Source of the DNA: Clostridium ljungdahlii
GTDB taxonomy: Bacteria > Bacillota > Clostridia > Clostridiales > Clostridiaceae
Assembly (NCBI RefSeq): GCF_001636845.1
Contig: NZ_LITT01000011.1
Location: 62,001 to 126,000, forward strand
DNA length: 64,000 bases
Direction: 5' to 3'
Shown here: positions 17,637 through 24,618 of the stretch, one piece after another
Layout: each line of letters opens with the position of its first letter
Position numbering within the stretch: the stretch's first letter is position 1
Translations under genes and position numbers: made by a program
Notes under the pieces: model-generated
What the model saw: only the letters and a program-made list of their open reading frames with translations
Told to the model about the DNA's origin: nothing
The model's database searches: none

Positions 17637-17825
17637 TTAAAGAACGTTATTACCTTTGTTGAAATCGCTTTCATTTTTTGAAGGAATCATGGATAGTTGT
17701 TCAGATTGGTGCCAGAGGTCTTTTAAATTATTTTTTTCAATAAAAAGATCCATTTCTTGTTTGGTTTGAAAATCTTTAAATTGAAATTCTCCTTCTTTGT
17801 CCATAAATGTTAATCTGTAAATCAT
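17637..17825 (-). CDS. Small protein of unknown function, end of DGC operon
   Basis: 62 residues, not recognised. It begins MIYRLTFMDKEGEFQFKDFQTKQEMDLFIEKNNLKDLWHQSEQLSMI, soluble, with a likely beta-beta-alpha start. Its ATG overlaps the stop of the preceding DGC gene by 4 bases, which supports it being a real, translationally coupled gene. No cysteines are present, unlike every other product of the operon, so it is more likely structural or regulatory than redox. Confidence 0.65.
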   Translation of the reverse strand: MIYRLTFMDKEGEFQFKDFQTKQEMDLFIEKNNLKDLWHQSEQLSMIPSKNESDFNKGNNVL

Positions 17826-18235
17826 TTTTCAATCTCCAGCGTTATTTTATCAAACTTCTGACATATATCATCTGCAACTTTGTCAACCATTTGGTAGTGT
17901 TCTTTTTTTAAGTCTTTAGAAGAAACAATTTTACTTAAAGCAGCATCTTCGCCTAATACATTAGAAACAATTACAGTATCACTTACTTTTCCACTATACT
18001 TTTCTGTTGCTCTTTTAGCACAGCATTTGCTGCATCCATCTATTGTAATTACAGGATAATCCTTTGCAAAAGACCTTTCTTCTTCTCCACCAGCAAGATA
18101 TAAAGGCAGGCACAGAGTAACAGTATTATCCTTACGGAGTTTTTCCAGCATTTTTCTAGTAGCTAATCTTGAAATCGTACCTCCCAAACATTCTTCACCA
18201 CTACAGGATAATACCCCAATTTTTGTATCAGACAT
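17822..18235 (-). CDS. DGC-domain (putative zinc-binding) protein 1
   Basis: 137 residues. The DGC domain (PF08859 type) is recognised by CSGEECLGGTISRLATRKML at the N-terminus, a conserved CLPLYLAGG segment, and ITIDGCSKCCAKRATEK in the middle, followed by a C-terminal helix. The many conserved cysteines suggest metal or persulfide binding; no activity is established for the family. Three DGC modules are encoded in a row here. It starts 1 base after the neighbouring DGC gene ends and overlaps the next small gene. Confidence 0.85.
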   Translation of the reverse strand: MSDTKIGVLSCSGEECLGGTISRLATRKMLEKLRKDNTVTLCLPLYLAGGEEERSFAKDYPVITIDGCSKCCAKRATEKYSGKVSDTVIVSNVLGEDAALSKIVSSKDLKKEHYQMVDKVADDICQKFDKITLEIEK

Positions 18236-18236
18236 G

Positions 18237-18638
18237 TTATTCAGCCTCCTTTAATATTTCATCAACTTTTGCACAAACTTTTGTACATAACTTATCAGTT
18301 ATTTTCCATCCTTCTTCTGTAAGGGCTGTTGCAGTTCCAGCATCTACACCTTTATGATTTCTCATTTCATCAACAGTTCTATACTTAGCCTTTACTATTC
18401 CTCCAGCTAGAGATACATTTTTAGCGGAGCAAAGTCTTGGACACCCATCTATAGTTATACAGGGATGGCCCTCTATTTTTTCTTTAGCATCAGCATCACC
18501 TGTTACTATGTGACCAAGACAAAGGATTTCAGTTTCATCAGTTTTCAACTCATTTGTAACCTTTAGAGCAGTTTCTCTTGCCATAAGGCCAAATACCTTA
18601 CCTATACCACTACATGGAATAACTTTTACTTTAGACAT
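18237..18638 (-). CDS. DGC-domain (putative zinc-binding) protein 2
   Basis: 133 residues from the ATG at 18638, chosen because AAAGGTGG lies 9 bases before it; an ATG at 18647 touches that site. The domain reads VIPCSGIGKVFGLMARETAL, CLGHIVTGD, ITIDGCPRLCSAKNVSL, then a helical tail with two more cysteines (DKLCTKVCAKVDEIL). The DGC motif and flanking cysteines match the other two modules of the operon, but the protein lacks the second Cys of the first loop (CSGIGK versus CSGEEC). Its start lies inside the end of the DGC-lipoyl gene. Confidence 0.85.
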   Translation of the reverse strand: MSKVKVIPCSGIGKVFGLMARETALKVTNELKTDETEILCLGHIVTGDADAKEKIEGHPCITIDGCPRLCSAKNVSLAGGIVKAKYRTVDEMRNHKGVDAGTATALTEEGWKITDKLCTKVCAKVDEILKEAE

Positions 18639-19482
18639 GGAATTCATCCACCTTTCTTTTTAATACTTCAAAATATTTATCAAAGTCATAAAGAAGTTCT
18701 TTATCACTTTCAAAATCACTTAATTCTATTTCAGCAATCCAGCCTTCTTCATAAGGACTTTCATTTATTAGTTCAGGTGATTCAATTAAATTTTCATTTA
18801 TTGCTGTAATTGTACCACTTACAGGACATACTACTTCAAAAGCAGCCTTTCCTGATTCTATACACCCTGCTTCGTCAAATTGTTCTACTGCGCTTCCTAC
18901 TGATGGTTGTTCAAAGAATATTATATCTGATAGACTATGCTGAACATAATCAGCAACACCTATTCTTGCTCTATTACCTACAACATAAACCCAGCAATCA
19001 TTTTCATTAAAATAAAACCCTTCCTTTGGTACTCTGAATGTAAACTTATCTTTTTTATAAATCTCATATTGGATGTCTTTAGGAAAAGCAAAAGAATTTT
19101 CGGTTTCCATTTTTGTTTCTTCTTTTATAAGCTTATTGGTAATAATATTCACAAGGTTTAGTTCATTTTCTTCAAGTTTTAAGTTGTTGCTAATAGTAAT
19201 GTTATTTGCTTTTGCTTCATTACTTATATTAATTTTTTGAGCAATCTTTAATCCTTTTTCAGAAGCAAGTTTACTGGCACATCTTGTGCTGCAGCCATCA
19301 ATTACAAGCAGAGGTTTTTCTTTTGCAATTTTATTATATCTTGCATCAGCTGCTCTGTATAAAACTGGACAAATAATTTCACTATCGGTAACTTCTATAA
19401 GTTTTATAGCAACTTCCTTAGAAATACATCCGGCACATTTATCAAGACCATTACAGGGTAAGATAGCATAAGATTTACTCAT
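18631..19482 (-). CDS. DGC domain fused to GcvH-like lipoyl domain
   Basis: 283 residues in two modules. Residues 1-105: a DGC domain (ILPCNGLDKCAGCISKEVAIKL, CPVLYRAADARY, LLVIDGCSTRCASKLA). Residues about 135-283: a glycine-cleavage-H-like lipoyl domain with RVPKEGFYFNENDCWVYV, RIGVADYVQHSLSDIIFFEQPSVGSAVEQ, the lipoylation motif CIESGKAAFEVVCP and the family end INESPYEEGWIAEIELSD. The Lys of ESxKA is present, so lipoylation is expected. Unusually, cysteines stand just before and just after this motif. No P, T or L proteins of glycine cleavage are nearby, so the domain probably carries another cargo on its dithiol arm. Confidence 0.9.
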   Translation of the reverse strand: MSKSYAILPCNGLDKCAGCISKEVAIKLIEVTDSEIICPVLYRAADARYNKIAKEKPLLVIDGCSTRCASKLASEKGLKIAQKINISNEAKANNITISNNLKLEENELNLVNIITNKLIKEETKMETENSFAFPKDIQYEIYKKDKFTFRVPKEGFYFNENDCWVYVVGNRARIGVADYVQHSLSDIIFFEQPSVGSAVEQFDEAGCIESGKAAFEVVCPVSGTITAINENLIESPELINESPYEEGWIAEIELSDFESDKELLYDFDKYFEVLKRKVDEFHV

Positions 19483-19768
19483 TACCTTCTAACTCCTTTC
19501 GTATGAATTTTATTTTTTTTGTAGTTTCACCTTTATTAGGAAATGTTAGTGCATCAACGCCGCAAGTTTTTCCACAAGCACGACAAAACACAACGCAGTT
19601 ATCAGGATTTTTTACAATAAGTTTTTTATCATTATTTTCTCTAACCTCATAAACGTTGTGAGGACAAAATTTTACACATTCCATGCAGTAATTACATTTA
19701 TCGTAATCTATTCTAGGGCTCCAATCTATTTTTTCTCTTGGAACTCCCATAAAAGTTGATTCACTCAT
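19475..19768 (-). CDS. 2[4Fe-4S] ferredoxin-like protein
   Basis: 97 residues. The first cluster motif is classical (CNYCMECVKFCP). The second is unusual, CVVFCRACGKTCGVDAL, with C-x3-C-x2-C-x3-C spacing in place of C-x2-C-x2-C-x3-C. A polar N-terminus (MGVPREKIDWSPRIDYDK) precedes the clusters. It should carry electrons between the HdrA-N-like protein encoded just before it and the DGC-lipoyl protein encoded just after; it overlaps the latter by 8 bases. The partner assignment is inference from operon order. Confidence 0.88.
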   Translation of the reverse strand: MSESTFMGVPREKIDWSPRIDYDKCNYCMECVKFCPHNVYEVRENNDKKLIVKNPDNCVVFCRACGKTCGVDALTFPNKGETTKKIKFIRKELEGNE

Positions 19769-19771
19769 AAC

Positions 19772-20149
19772 TTATTCCTCCTCAATACCTAATTTTTTTA
19801 AAGCCTTTTCAACTATTCCAAAAGCTTTTTCATTAGTCATGTCTCTTATGTCCAGCATAACTGCATCTTTTTCAATATCAAGACCTGCATCCTTAAAAGC
19901 TTGTTTAAACATCTTTCTTTGCATATTTGGAGCACAGGCACCAATTATTAATTTTCTATGAGATTTTAAAAAGTCAGCAAGAAATCTATCACCATCTTCT
20001 TCACAAAGTTGTGGATGTATAAATCCATATTCTACAGGTAATTCTATTCTAACCTGATTAATAAAATCCCAGATATCCATTGCCTTAAAGCCTGGGCACT
20101 TTCCAGTGCATACACACATAATAAAACCTGGTAATTGTTTTTCTTCCAT
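19772..20149 (-). CDS. HdrA N-terminal-domain-like protein
   Basis: 125 residues. The order FIMCVCTGKCPGF, a helical stretch, FIHPQLCEEDGDRFLADFLKSHRKLIIGACAPNMQRKMFKQAF, AGLDIEKDAVMLDIRDMTNEKAFGIVEKAL parallels the N-terminal domain of heterodisulfide reductase HdrA (CxC near the start, LC..DG, ..GACxP..). HdrA itself continues with FAD and Fe-S domains that are missing here. The domain may bind an Fe-S cluster or a thiol intermediate. It is followed after 3 bases by the ferredoxin gene. Assignment rests on motif order, so remote homology should be checked. Confidence 0.75.
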   Translation of the reverse strand: MEEKQLPGFIMCVCTGKCPGFKAMDIWDFINQVRIELPVEYGFIHPQLCEEDGDRFLADFLKSHRKLIIGACAPNMQRKMFKQAFKDAGLDIEKDAVMLDIRDMTNEKAFGIVEKALKKLGIEEE

Positions 20150-20162
20150 AATAAAATCCTCC

Positions 20163-20471
20163 CTAATATTGTTTTATTTCTATTCCTCTAGCATCGAAAA
20201 TTGGTTTCATAAATGGAATTTTAGGATGCATAAAAATATAAGCATCTTTTTTCAAAATTAAACTATTTAATATATAAATGCTAACTCCATCATATTGGTA
20301 TTTATCATAAAACCCTTCTTTTCTAAAATCCTTTACAATCTCAACATTGAGATTCACGACTGTAGTCGTATTACCTGATCAACAGGTTACACTATTGTTA
20401 TGCTTCTTGACTAAAAAACTGCCATGGACTTTTTTCGCATATTTGGCTGCCTTTTCTTGAATAGTTACCAT
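20163..20471 (-). CDS. Probable selenoprotein of the CC/Se-motif (HesB-like) type; in-frame UGA read as Sec
   Basis: 102 residues if the TGA at 20379-20381 (codon 31) is read as selenocysteine. The ATG at 20471 has AAGGAG 9 bases upstream, and the frame stays open before and after the TGA. The product has a helical start (IQEKAAKYAKKVHGSFLVKK), then NNSVTC-U-SGNTTTVV, then YDGVSIYILNSLILKKDAYIFMHPK and FDARGIEIKQY, the layout of HesB-like CC/Se-motif proteins in which two adjacent positions are Cys-Cys, Cys-Sec or Sec-Cys. A stem-loop (ACGAC-TACA-GTCGT) starts 10 bases after the TGA, in the range for a bacterial SECIS. A second perfect stem (AATCTCAA/TTGAGATT) follows. A naive reading would start at codon 39. 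First gene of the DGC operon. Confidence 0.8.
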
Positions 20472-20504
20472 TTATAAATTCTCCTTATGTTTTAATTTTT
20501 TTAT

Positions 20505-20569
20505 CATATAATAATGATTTAATTAAATAGTTATATAATTATAGTACTACTACAAATTTTTATAGTCAA
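20505..20569 (-). promoter_or_regulatory. Promoter and possible operator of the selenoprotein/DGC operon
   Basis: On the minus strand TTGACT (20569-20564) is followed after exactly 17 bases by TACTAT (20546-20541). Downstream of it, around 20507-20540, lies an imperfect palindrome centred on ATTTAATTAAAT with arms similar to ATATAATAATG/ATTATATAACT. Its position over the transcription start resembles the ars operator. The regulator is unknown; the ArsR at 21637 is a candidate. Confidence 0.65.
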
Positions 20570-20704
20570 CATTGAAATTTTAATTAAGATGATTTAATGA
20601 TAAAAATATTTAATTTGAGCATAACGCTTATAGTTTTGAGAAAATAGAAGGTATAAAAAAGTAGAGTATATCAAATTTCAAGAAAATAAACATTATTAAA
20701 TATA

Positions 20705-20734
20705 TTGACATAAAAATATGTTAAATTATATTAT
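20705..20734 (+). promoter_or_regulatory. Plus-strand promoter of the decayed desulfurase operon
   Basis: TTGACA (20705-20710) with TATTAT 18 bases further (20729-20734), or TATATT at 16 bases. It faces away from the selenoprotein promoter, so 20541-20734 is a divergent control region. Confidence 0.6.
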
Positions 20735-20842
20735 AAAATAGTTATAAGCTATATTAATGAAGATTAGTTATCTTTAAACGCTATTGCAAATTGTTGGACT
20801 TGTTCAAATGGAGGTACTTATAAGTACTATATAAGAGAGGTA

Positions 20843-21154
20843 GTGTTTATATTGGGTATATATCTAGAAAATGCAGCTACATCTTTCCCAAAACCATATG
20901 CAGTAATGAAAGAGATGATGGAATACATGCAAAATATTGGAGCAACATCGGGGAGAGGTGCTTATAAAACTGCTATTGAGGCAGATAGACTTATTTATAA
21001 CTGTAGAAAAATGATATGTAAGCTATTTAATGGTAGTGATCCAGCAAAAGTAATATTTACTTCAAATATTACAGAAGCACTTAATGTGGTGATTAATGGC
21101 TTTTTAAAAGAAGGGGAGCATGTAATAACAAGCAGCTTAACTTATTGGATATGA
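20843..21154 (+). pseudogene. N-terminal remnant of a class V aminotransferase-like cysteine desulfurase
   Basis: About 100 residues match the start of the NifS-related cysteine desulfurase/selenocysteine lyase family: YLENAATSFPKP, ATSGRGAYKTAIEADRLIYNCR, KVIFTSNITEALNVVINGFLKEGEHVITSS. The frame then ends in TYWI and TGA where the catalytic centre should follow. The PLP lysine and active-site cysteine regions (about 280 residues) are missing. The promoter at 20705 and a purine-rich ribosome site before the GTG/TTG start are still intact, so a short non-catalytic peptide could be made. Confidence 0.85.
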
Positions 21155-21184
21155 TTAAAATAGAATGGAAAAGGTAGTGATGAT

Positions 21185-21535
21185 GTGTATCTAAATTCAG
21201 TTGTGAAAAGTGGAAGTTACAATAGTAATATGCCTAGCTTTACATTTAAGAAAGATAGTAGACTAATAAATATTTACACCAATGATATGACTGTTGCAAA
21301 AGCAATTAATGAAACCGATGCATATTCTATAATGGATTTTGTAAAGGATTTAATAAATGAAACATATGATAATAAGAATAGTATAGAACCAAATTATGAA
21401 ATGAGAAAAAAACCATCGGCTTTTAAGATTTATTCATATTTACCTAAAAAAAATTGTAAAAAATGTGGAGAAACTACTTGTATTGCTTTTACAGTTAACA
21501 TTGAAATTTTAATAAAAATAACCTATACTATATAA
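21185..21535 (+). pseudogene. Remnant of a (Fe-S)-domain protein
   Basis: The frame reads NETDAYSIMDFVKDLINETYDNK, then EPNYEMRKKPSAFKIYSYLPKKNCKKCGETTCIAFTVN. This matches the C-terminal part of proteins ending in a PF04060-type four-cysteine [4Fe-4S] motif (YLPKxNCKxCGExTCxAFA). Only three of the four expected cysteines are left before the frame runs into IEILIKITYTI. The N-terminal part does not begin with a recognisable domain. The sequence at the break (AACATTGAAATTTTAAT) also occurs at 20568-20584, suggesting recombination between short repeats. Confidence 0.7.
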
Positions 21536-21636
21536 AGTATATTAGTATTTAATTAAAAGGAATTATTCTTTATAAGTTTAGTGTGAAAAAAGATAAATAT
21601 AAATAGAAGATATTAGGTGGATAAGGAGGAAAAATT

Positions 21637-21945
21637 TTGAATCAAGATGATTTAGCAGTAAAAGTGTTTAAGGCATTGGGTCATCCGGTAAGATTTAAAA
21701 TAATGAAGTTTTTATGTGATGGACCTAAATGTGTGTGCAAACTAAATGAGAAGTTTGAATATAGTCAGGCAAATTTGTCTCAGCATTTAAGAATTTTAAA
21801 AGATGCAGGATTAGTTAAGAGTGAAAAGGTAGGGCTTGAAATGCACTATGGATTATATAGTGATAATGTTAAGAATATTATTGAGGATGTTGGGAAATAT
21901 GTTTTGGATTATGTAAATAATATTAAGGAAACAGAATCGTTGTAA
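21637..21945 (+). CDS. ArsR-family metalloregulator (second copy)
   Basis: 102 residues, an ArsR/SmtB winged helix (KVFKALGHPVRFKIMKFLCDGPKCVCKLNEKFEYSQANLSQHLRILKDAGLVKSEKVGLEMHYGLYSDNV). A CxC pair (KCVCKL) and a Cys four residues earlier correspond to the As(III) site of ArsR. It starts at TTG 21637 with AAGGAGG 7 bases upstream. The gene looks intact, but the genes around it (desulfurase, Fe-S protein, acr3) are remnants. It may now regulate the divergent selenoprotein/DGC operon or the main ars operon; this is inference. Confidence 0.88.
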   Translation: MNQDDLAVKVFKALGHPVRFKIMKFLCDGPKCVCKLNEKFEYSQANLSQHLRILKDAGLVKSEKVGLEMHYGLYSDNVKNIIEDVGKYVLDYVNNIKETESL

Positions 21946-22010
21946 AGTTTAGAAAATTAAATTAGAATGAAGACCTGCCTTACAGTTGGGTGGGCCTTAT
22001 AGTTATTTCT

Positions 22011-22140
22011 GTGGCAATTTATTTAGGTATTCCATTTTGGAAAGTATGCTTACAAGGTTACTTTTAGAACCTAAGAGAGGGACAGAAATGTAGCTTTGTT
22101 ATGGGGAAGAAAGTACTTTGGATTAAAACAGGAAAAGTAA
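22011..22140 (+). pseudogene. acr3: Remnant of a second acr3 gene with internal deletion
   Basis: The sequence matches acr3 at two places joined together. GTGGCAATTTATTTAGGTAT through CTTTTAGAACCTAAGAGAGG and GGACAGAA corresponds to 16121-16201; ATGTAGCTTTGTTATGGGG through GGAAAAGTAA corresponds to 16560-16612. About 360 bases between them are gone. The short word AATG occurs at both break points in acr3, which suggests slippage or end-joining at microhomology. It lies shortly after an intact arsR copy, so an arsR-acr3 unit once existed here. Confidence 0.85.
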
Positions 22141-22307
22141 ACTTTTAGAATATGGAAAAGGGTTAGTTTAATATAAATTCTAAACTAACCTTTTAATAGT
22201 TGTGGTAGTAAATAATGTTTTATATGATAGAATATATATAGGGATAATTAAAAACTATTTATATAGGATTTATAACTTGAACTGTTTTTTATTTGGGGGG
22301 AATTTAT

Positions 22308-23879
22308 GTGTTTAAATCAAAAGTGTTTATGTCTGTTTTAATTTCAATTATACTTGTATCCGCAGGCTCTGGATATTATATGCAAAAGGTAAAAGCTAGT
22401 GATGCAGCGGGAAATATAAAACAATGGACAGAACAAAAGGATGTTAGTACAGAAAAAGTGTGGAAATTAACTTTTAAGCAGGGTTTGTTAGTTGATTGGC
22501 CATCTTCGGACAAAGCTATTACTGTAACAGATTCAAAGGGTAACATAATTGATACGGGAATTAATGAGGCAAACTATGGTAACAGTATTTTAATATATCC
22601 TCCAAAGGATGGATATAAGGCAGGAGAAACCTATTATTTGAATGTTTCTAAAGACTTAAAACTTTATAGTAAAACAGGTTCATCTACAAGTAACCTTAAG
22701 CAGCCAATTACTATGAAATTTACTGTTAATGGTATTAAAACAATAGATATAAATAAGGATAGTTTAGTAAGTGTATCAAATAATAAGTTTGCATTTGATT
22801 TAATGAAGCAATTGACAAGTAAGGATAAGAATAAAAATATAATAATATCACCGTTAAGTATAGGAACCATATTAGCCGAGACACAAAATGGAGCGGCAGG
22901 AGATACAAAAAATGAAATATTAAAGTCTATAGGGTTAAGTAATGCAGATGATAAAACTATAAATGAACAATATTACAGTTTATTGGATTATTTCAATAAC
23001 TTGAAATCAACAAAGCTAAAAACAGCGGATTCCATATGGGTTGATAAAAGCACGAATTTAGATCAGCAATTTATTGATACTTCACAAAAATATTATAATT
23101 CAGAAGTAAGCACGTTAGACTTCAAAAATGATAATTCAGTAGATATCATCAATAAGTGGGTAGATAAAAGTACAGATGGACAAGTAAAAAAGATAATAGA
23201 TAATATTAATGCAGACGATGTAGCTATTTTGATCAATTCTGTAAACTTTAAAGGAACCTGGTTAGATGAATTTCCTAAAGCTAATACAAAACCAGAAGAA
23301 TTTAATTTATCAAACGGTCAAAAAATAGAAACAGATAATATGGAAGATATGCGTGTAAGTAGTTATTTAAAAGAAAATAATTTTGCAGCTGTAAAGATTC
23401 CTTACTATGATGGGTTAGAAATGGATTTGTTTTTACCGGATAAGGGAGTAGATATAAACAATTTTGTATCAAGCTTTAGTAAAAGTAATATGGACAAATG
23501 GATGAATGACTTCTATGATGCAAGAGTTACTATGAAAATACCTAAGTTTAAACTAGAATATGAAGAAGACAACATGGTTGATATACTTAAGAAGTTAGGC
23601 ATAGTTACAGCTTTTGATGTAAATAAAGCTGATTTTAGTGGAATTTCACAGCAAAAGCCGCTATTTATAAGTAAAATTACACACAAAACATCTATCAATG
23701 TAGATGAAAAGGGAACGGCAGCAGCAGCAGTAACTGCTTTGGAAATGTGTGGATCATCAATGCCGCCAGAATACAAGAATGTTGATTTTACTATTGACAG
23801 ACCTTTTGTTTTTGCAATAAGAGATTGTAACACAGGAGTAATAGTATTTATGGGAAAAGTTGAAAATCCACAAAAATAG
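22308..23879 (+). CDS. Secreted serpin with N-terminal Ig-like domain
   Basis: About 523 residues. A signal peptide (VFMSVLISIILVSAGSGYYMQKVKAS) is followed by an Ig-like beta domain (about 40-145, KVWKLTFKQGLLVDWPSSDKAITVTDSKGN...) and a complete serpin fold (about 160-520). Serpin marks are NIIISPLSIGTILAETQNGAAGDT, NSVNFKGTWLDEF, KIPKFKLEYEEDNMVDILKKLG, the hinge DEKGTAAAAVTAL and the end FDFTIDRP-like VDFTIDRPFVFAIRD. The small, alanine-rich hinge indicates an inhibitory serpin; counting from the hinge puts P1-P1' near GSSM, so the target protease is uncertain. GTG 22308 is chosen because GGGGGGAA lies 6 bases before it. The gene stands alone. Confidence 0.93.
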   Translation: MFKSKVFMSVLISIILVSAGSGYYMQKVKASDAAGNIKQWTEQKDVSTEKVWKLTFKQGLLVDWPSSDKAITVTDSKGNIIDTGINEANYGNSILIYPPKDGYKAGETYYLNVSKDLKLYSKTGSSTSNLKQPITMKFTVNGIKTIDINKDSLVSVSNNKFAFDLMKQLTSKDKNKNIIISPLSIGTILAETQNGAAGDTKNEILKSIGLSNADDKTINEQYYSLLDYFNNLKSTKLKTADSIWVDKSTNLDQQFIDTSQKYYNSEVSTLDFKNDNSVDIINKWVDKSTDGQVKKIIDNINADDVAILINSVNFKGTWLDEFPKANTKPEEFNLSNGQKIETDNMEDMRVSSYLKENNFAAVKIPYYDGLEMDLFLPDKGVDINNFVSSFSKSNMDKWMNDFYDARVTMKIPKFKLEYEEDNMVDILKKLGIVTAFDVNKADFSGISQQKPLFISKITHKTSINVDEKGTAAAAVTALEMCGSSMPPEYKNVDFTIDRPFVFAIRDCNTGVIVFMGKVENPQK

Positions 23880-23902
23880 TTAAAATATATCATATTTAAA
23901 AG

Positions 23903-23931
23903 AAGTAAGTTCGAAAGAGCTTGCTTTTTTT
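23903..23931 (+). terminator. Terminator of the serpin gene
   Basis: Ten-base-pair stem (AAGTAAGTTC / GAGCTTGCTT, with G-U pairs) around a GAAA loop, ending in a seven-T run. Confidence 0.88.
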
Positions 23932-24071
23932 ATGTAGACAAATTATATATTACAGGTTGTCTTAGAAGTTTTTTTAAATATGTGTAATGAAATTAGGGTT
24001 TATACGTATTAACATATGATGAATTACTTAGCTAGGTAAAAAAATCATAGAAAGGGGTGGTTTTAAAATAT

Positions 24072-24616
24072 ATGGAACAAACTACATTAATTAATGCTTT
24101 AGATGAAAAAAATCTAGAGATAAAGATTTTACTTATATTTTTGAAACCTACTATAAGAGAATTTACAACTATATATATTACCGGATTAATTGTAATGAAG
24201 AAACAGAAGACTTGGCGAGTGAAATATTTGAAAAAGCAATGATTAAAATCAACACGTATAGTGAAGATAAATCTCCTTTTGAAGTATGGCTTTTTGCTAT
24301 AGCAAGAAACGTAATAAATGATTATTTTAGGAGATTGAAAAAGCATAAAGTGTTTTCTATGGATAAATTGCAAAAGGTAATATCCACGGAAAAGAATCCG
24401 GAGGATGTATTTGTAAAATCAGAGACTAATGATGAACTTTTAAAAGCGCTAAATATTTTAAATACGAAAGAACGAAATATTATAGCATTTAAATTTGGAG
24501 CAAATTTAAAAAATAAAGAAATTGCAGAAATTATTGGCATTACAGAAAGTAATGTGGGGGTAATACTCTATAGAACAATGAAAAAGTTAAAAAAAGAATT
24601 GGAAAGAGAGGTATAG
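24072..24616 (+). pseudogene. ECF-type RNA polymerase sigma factor, frameshifted in a poly-A run
   Basis: The last 134 residues, from ASEIFEKAMIKINTYSEDKSPFEVWLFAIARNVINDYFRR to the sigma-4 helix-turn-helix (LNTKERNIIAFKFGANLKNKEIAEIIGITESNVGVILYRTMKKLKKEL), are a normal ECF sigma factor. The matching N-terminus lies just upstream in another frame: DKDFTYIFETYYKRIYNYIYYRINCNEETEDL. The start MEQTTLINALDE, behind AAAGGGGTGG, is in a third position. One extra A in the seven-A run 24106-24112 would restore one frame through the whole gene. This is either a real frameshift, a sequencing error or a switch. The anti-sigma gene follows at once. Confidence 0.8.
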
Positions 24617-24618
24617 AT

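Noticed and set aside
20163-20357. Separate 64-residue protein starting at GTG 20357
   Set aside because: No ribosome site at that GTG; the longer frame with AAGGAG and an internal Sec codon explains the sequence better.
21971-22003. Terminator after the second arsR
   Set aside because: CCTGCC/GGGTGG pairing is poor and there is no T-run; I cannot support it.
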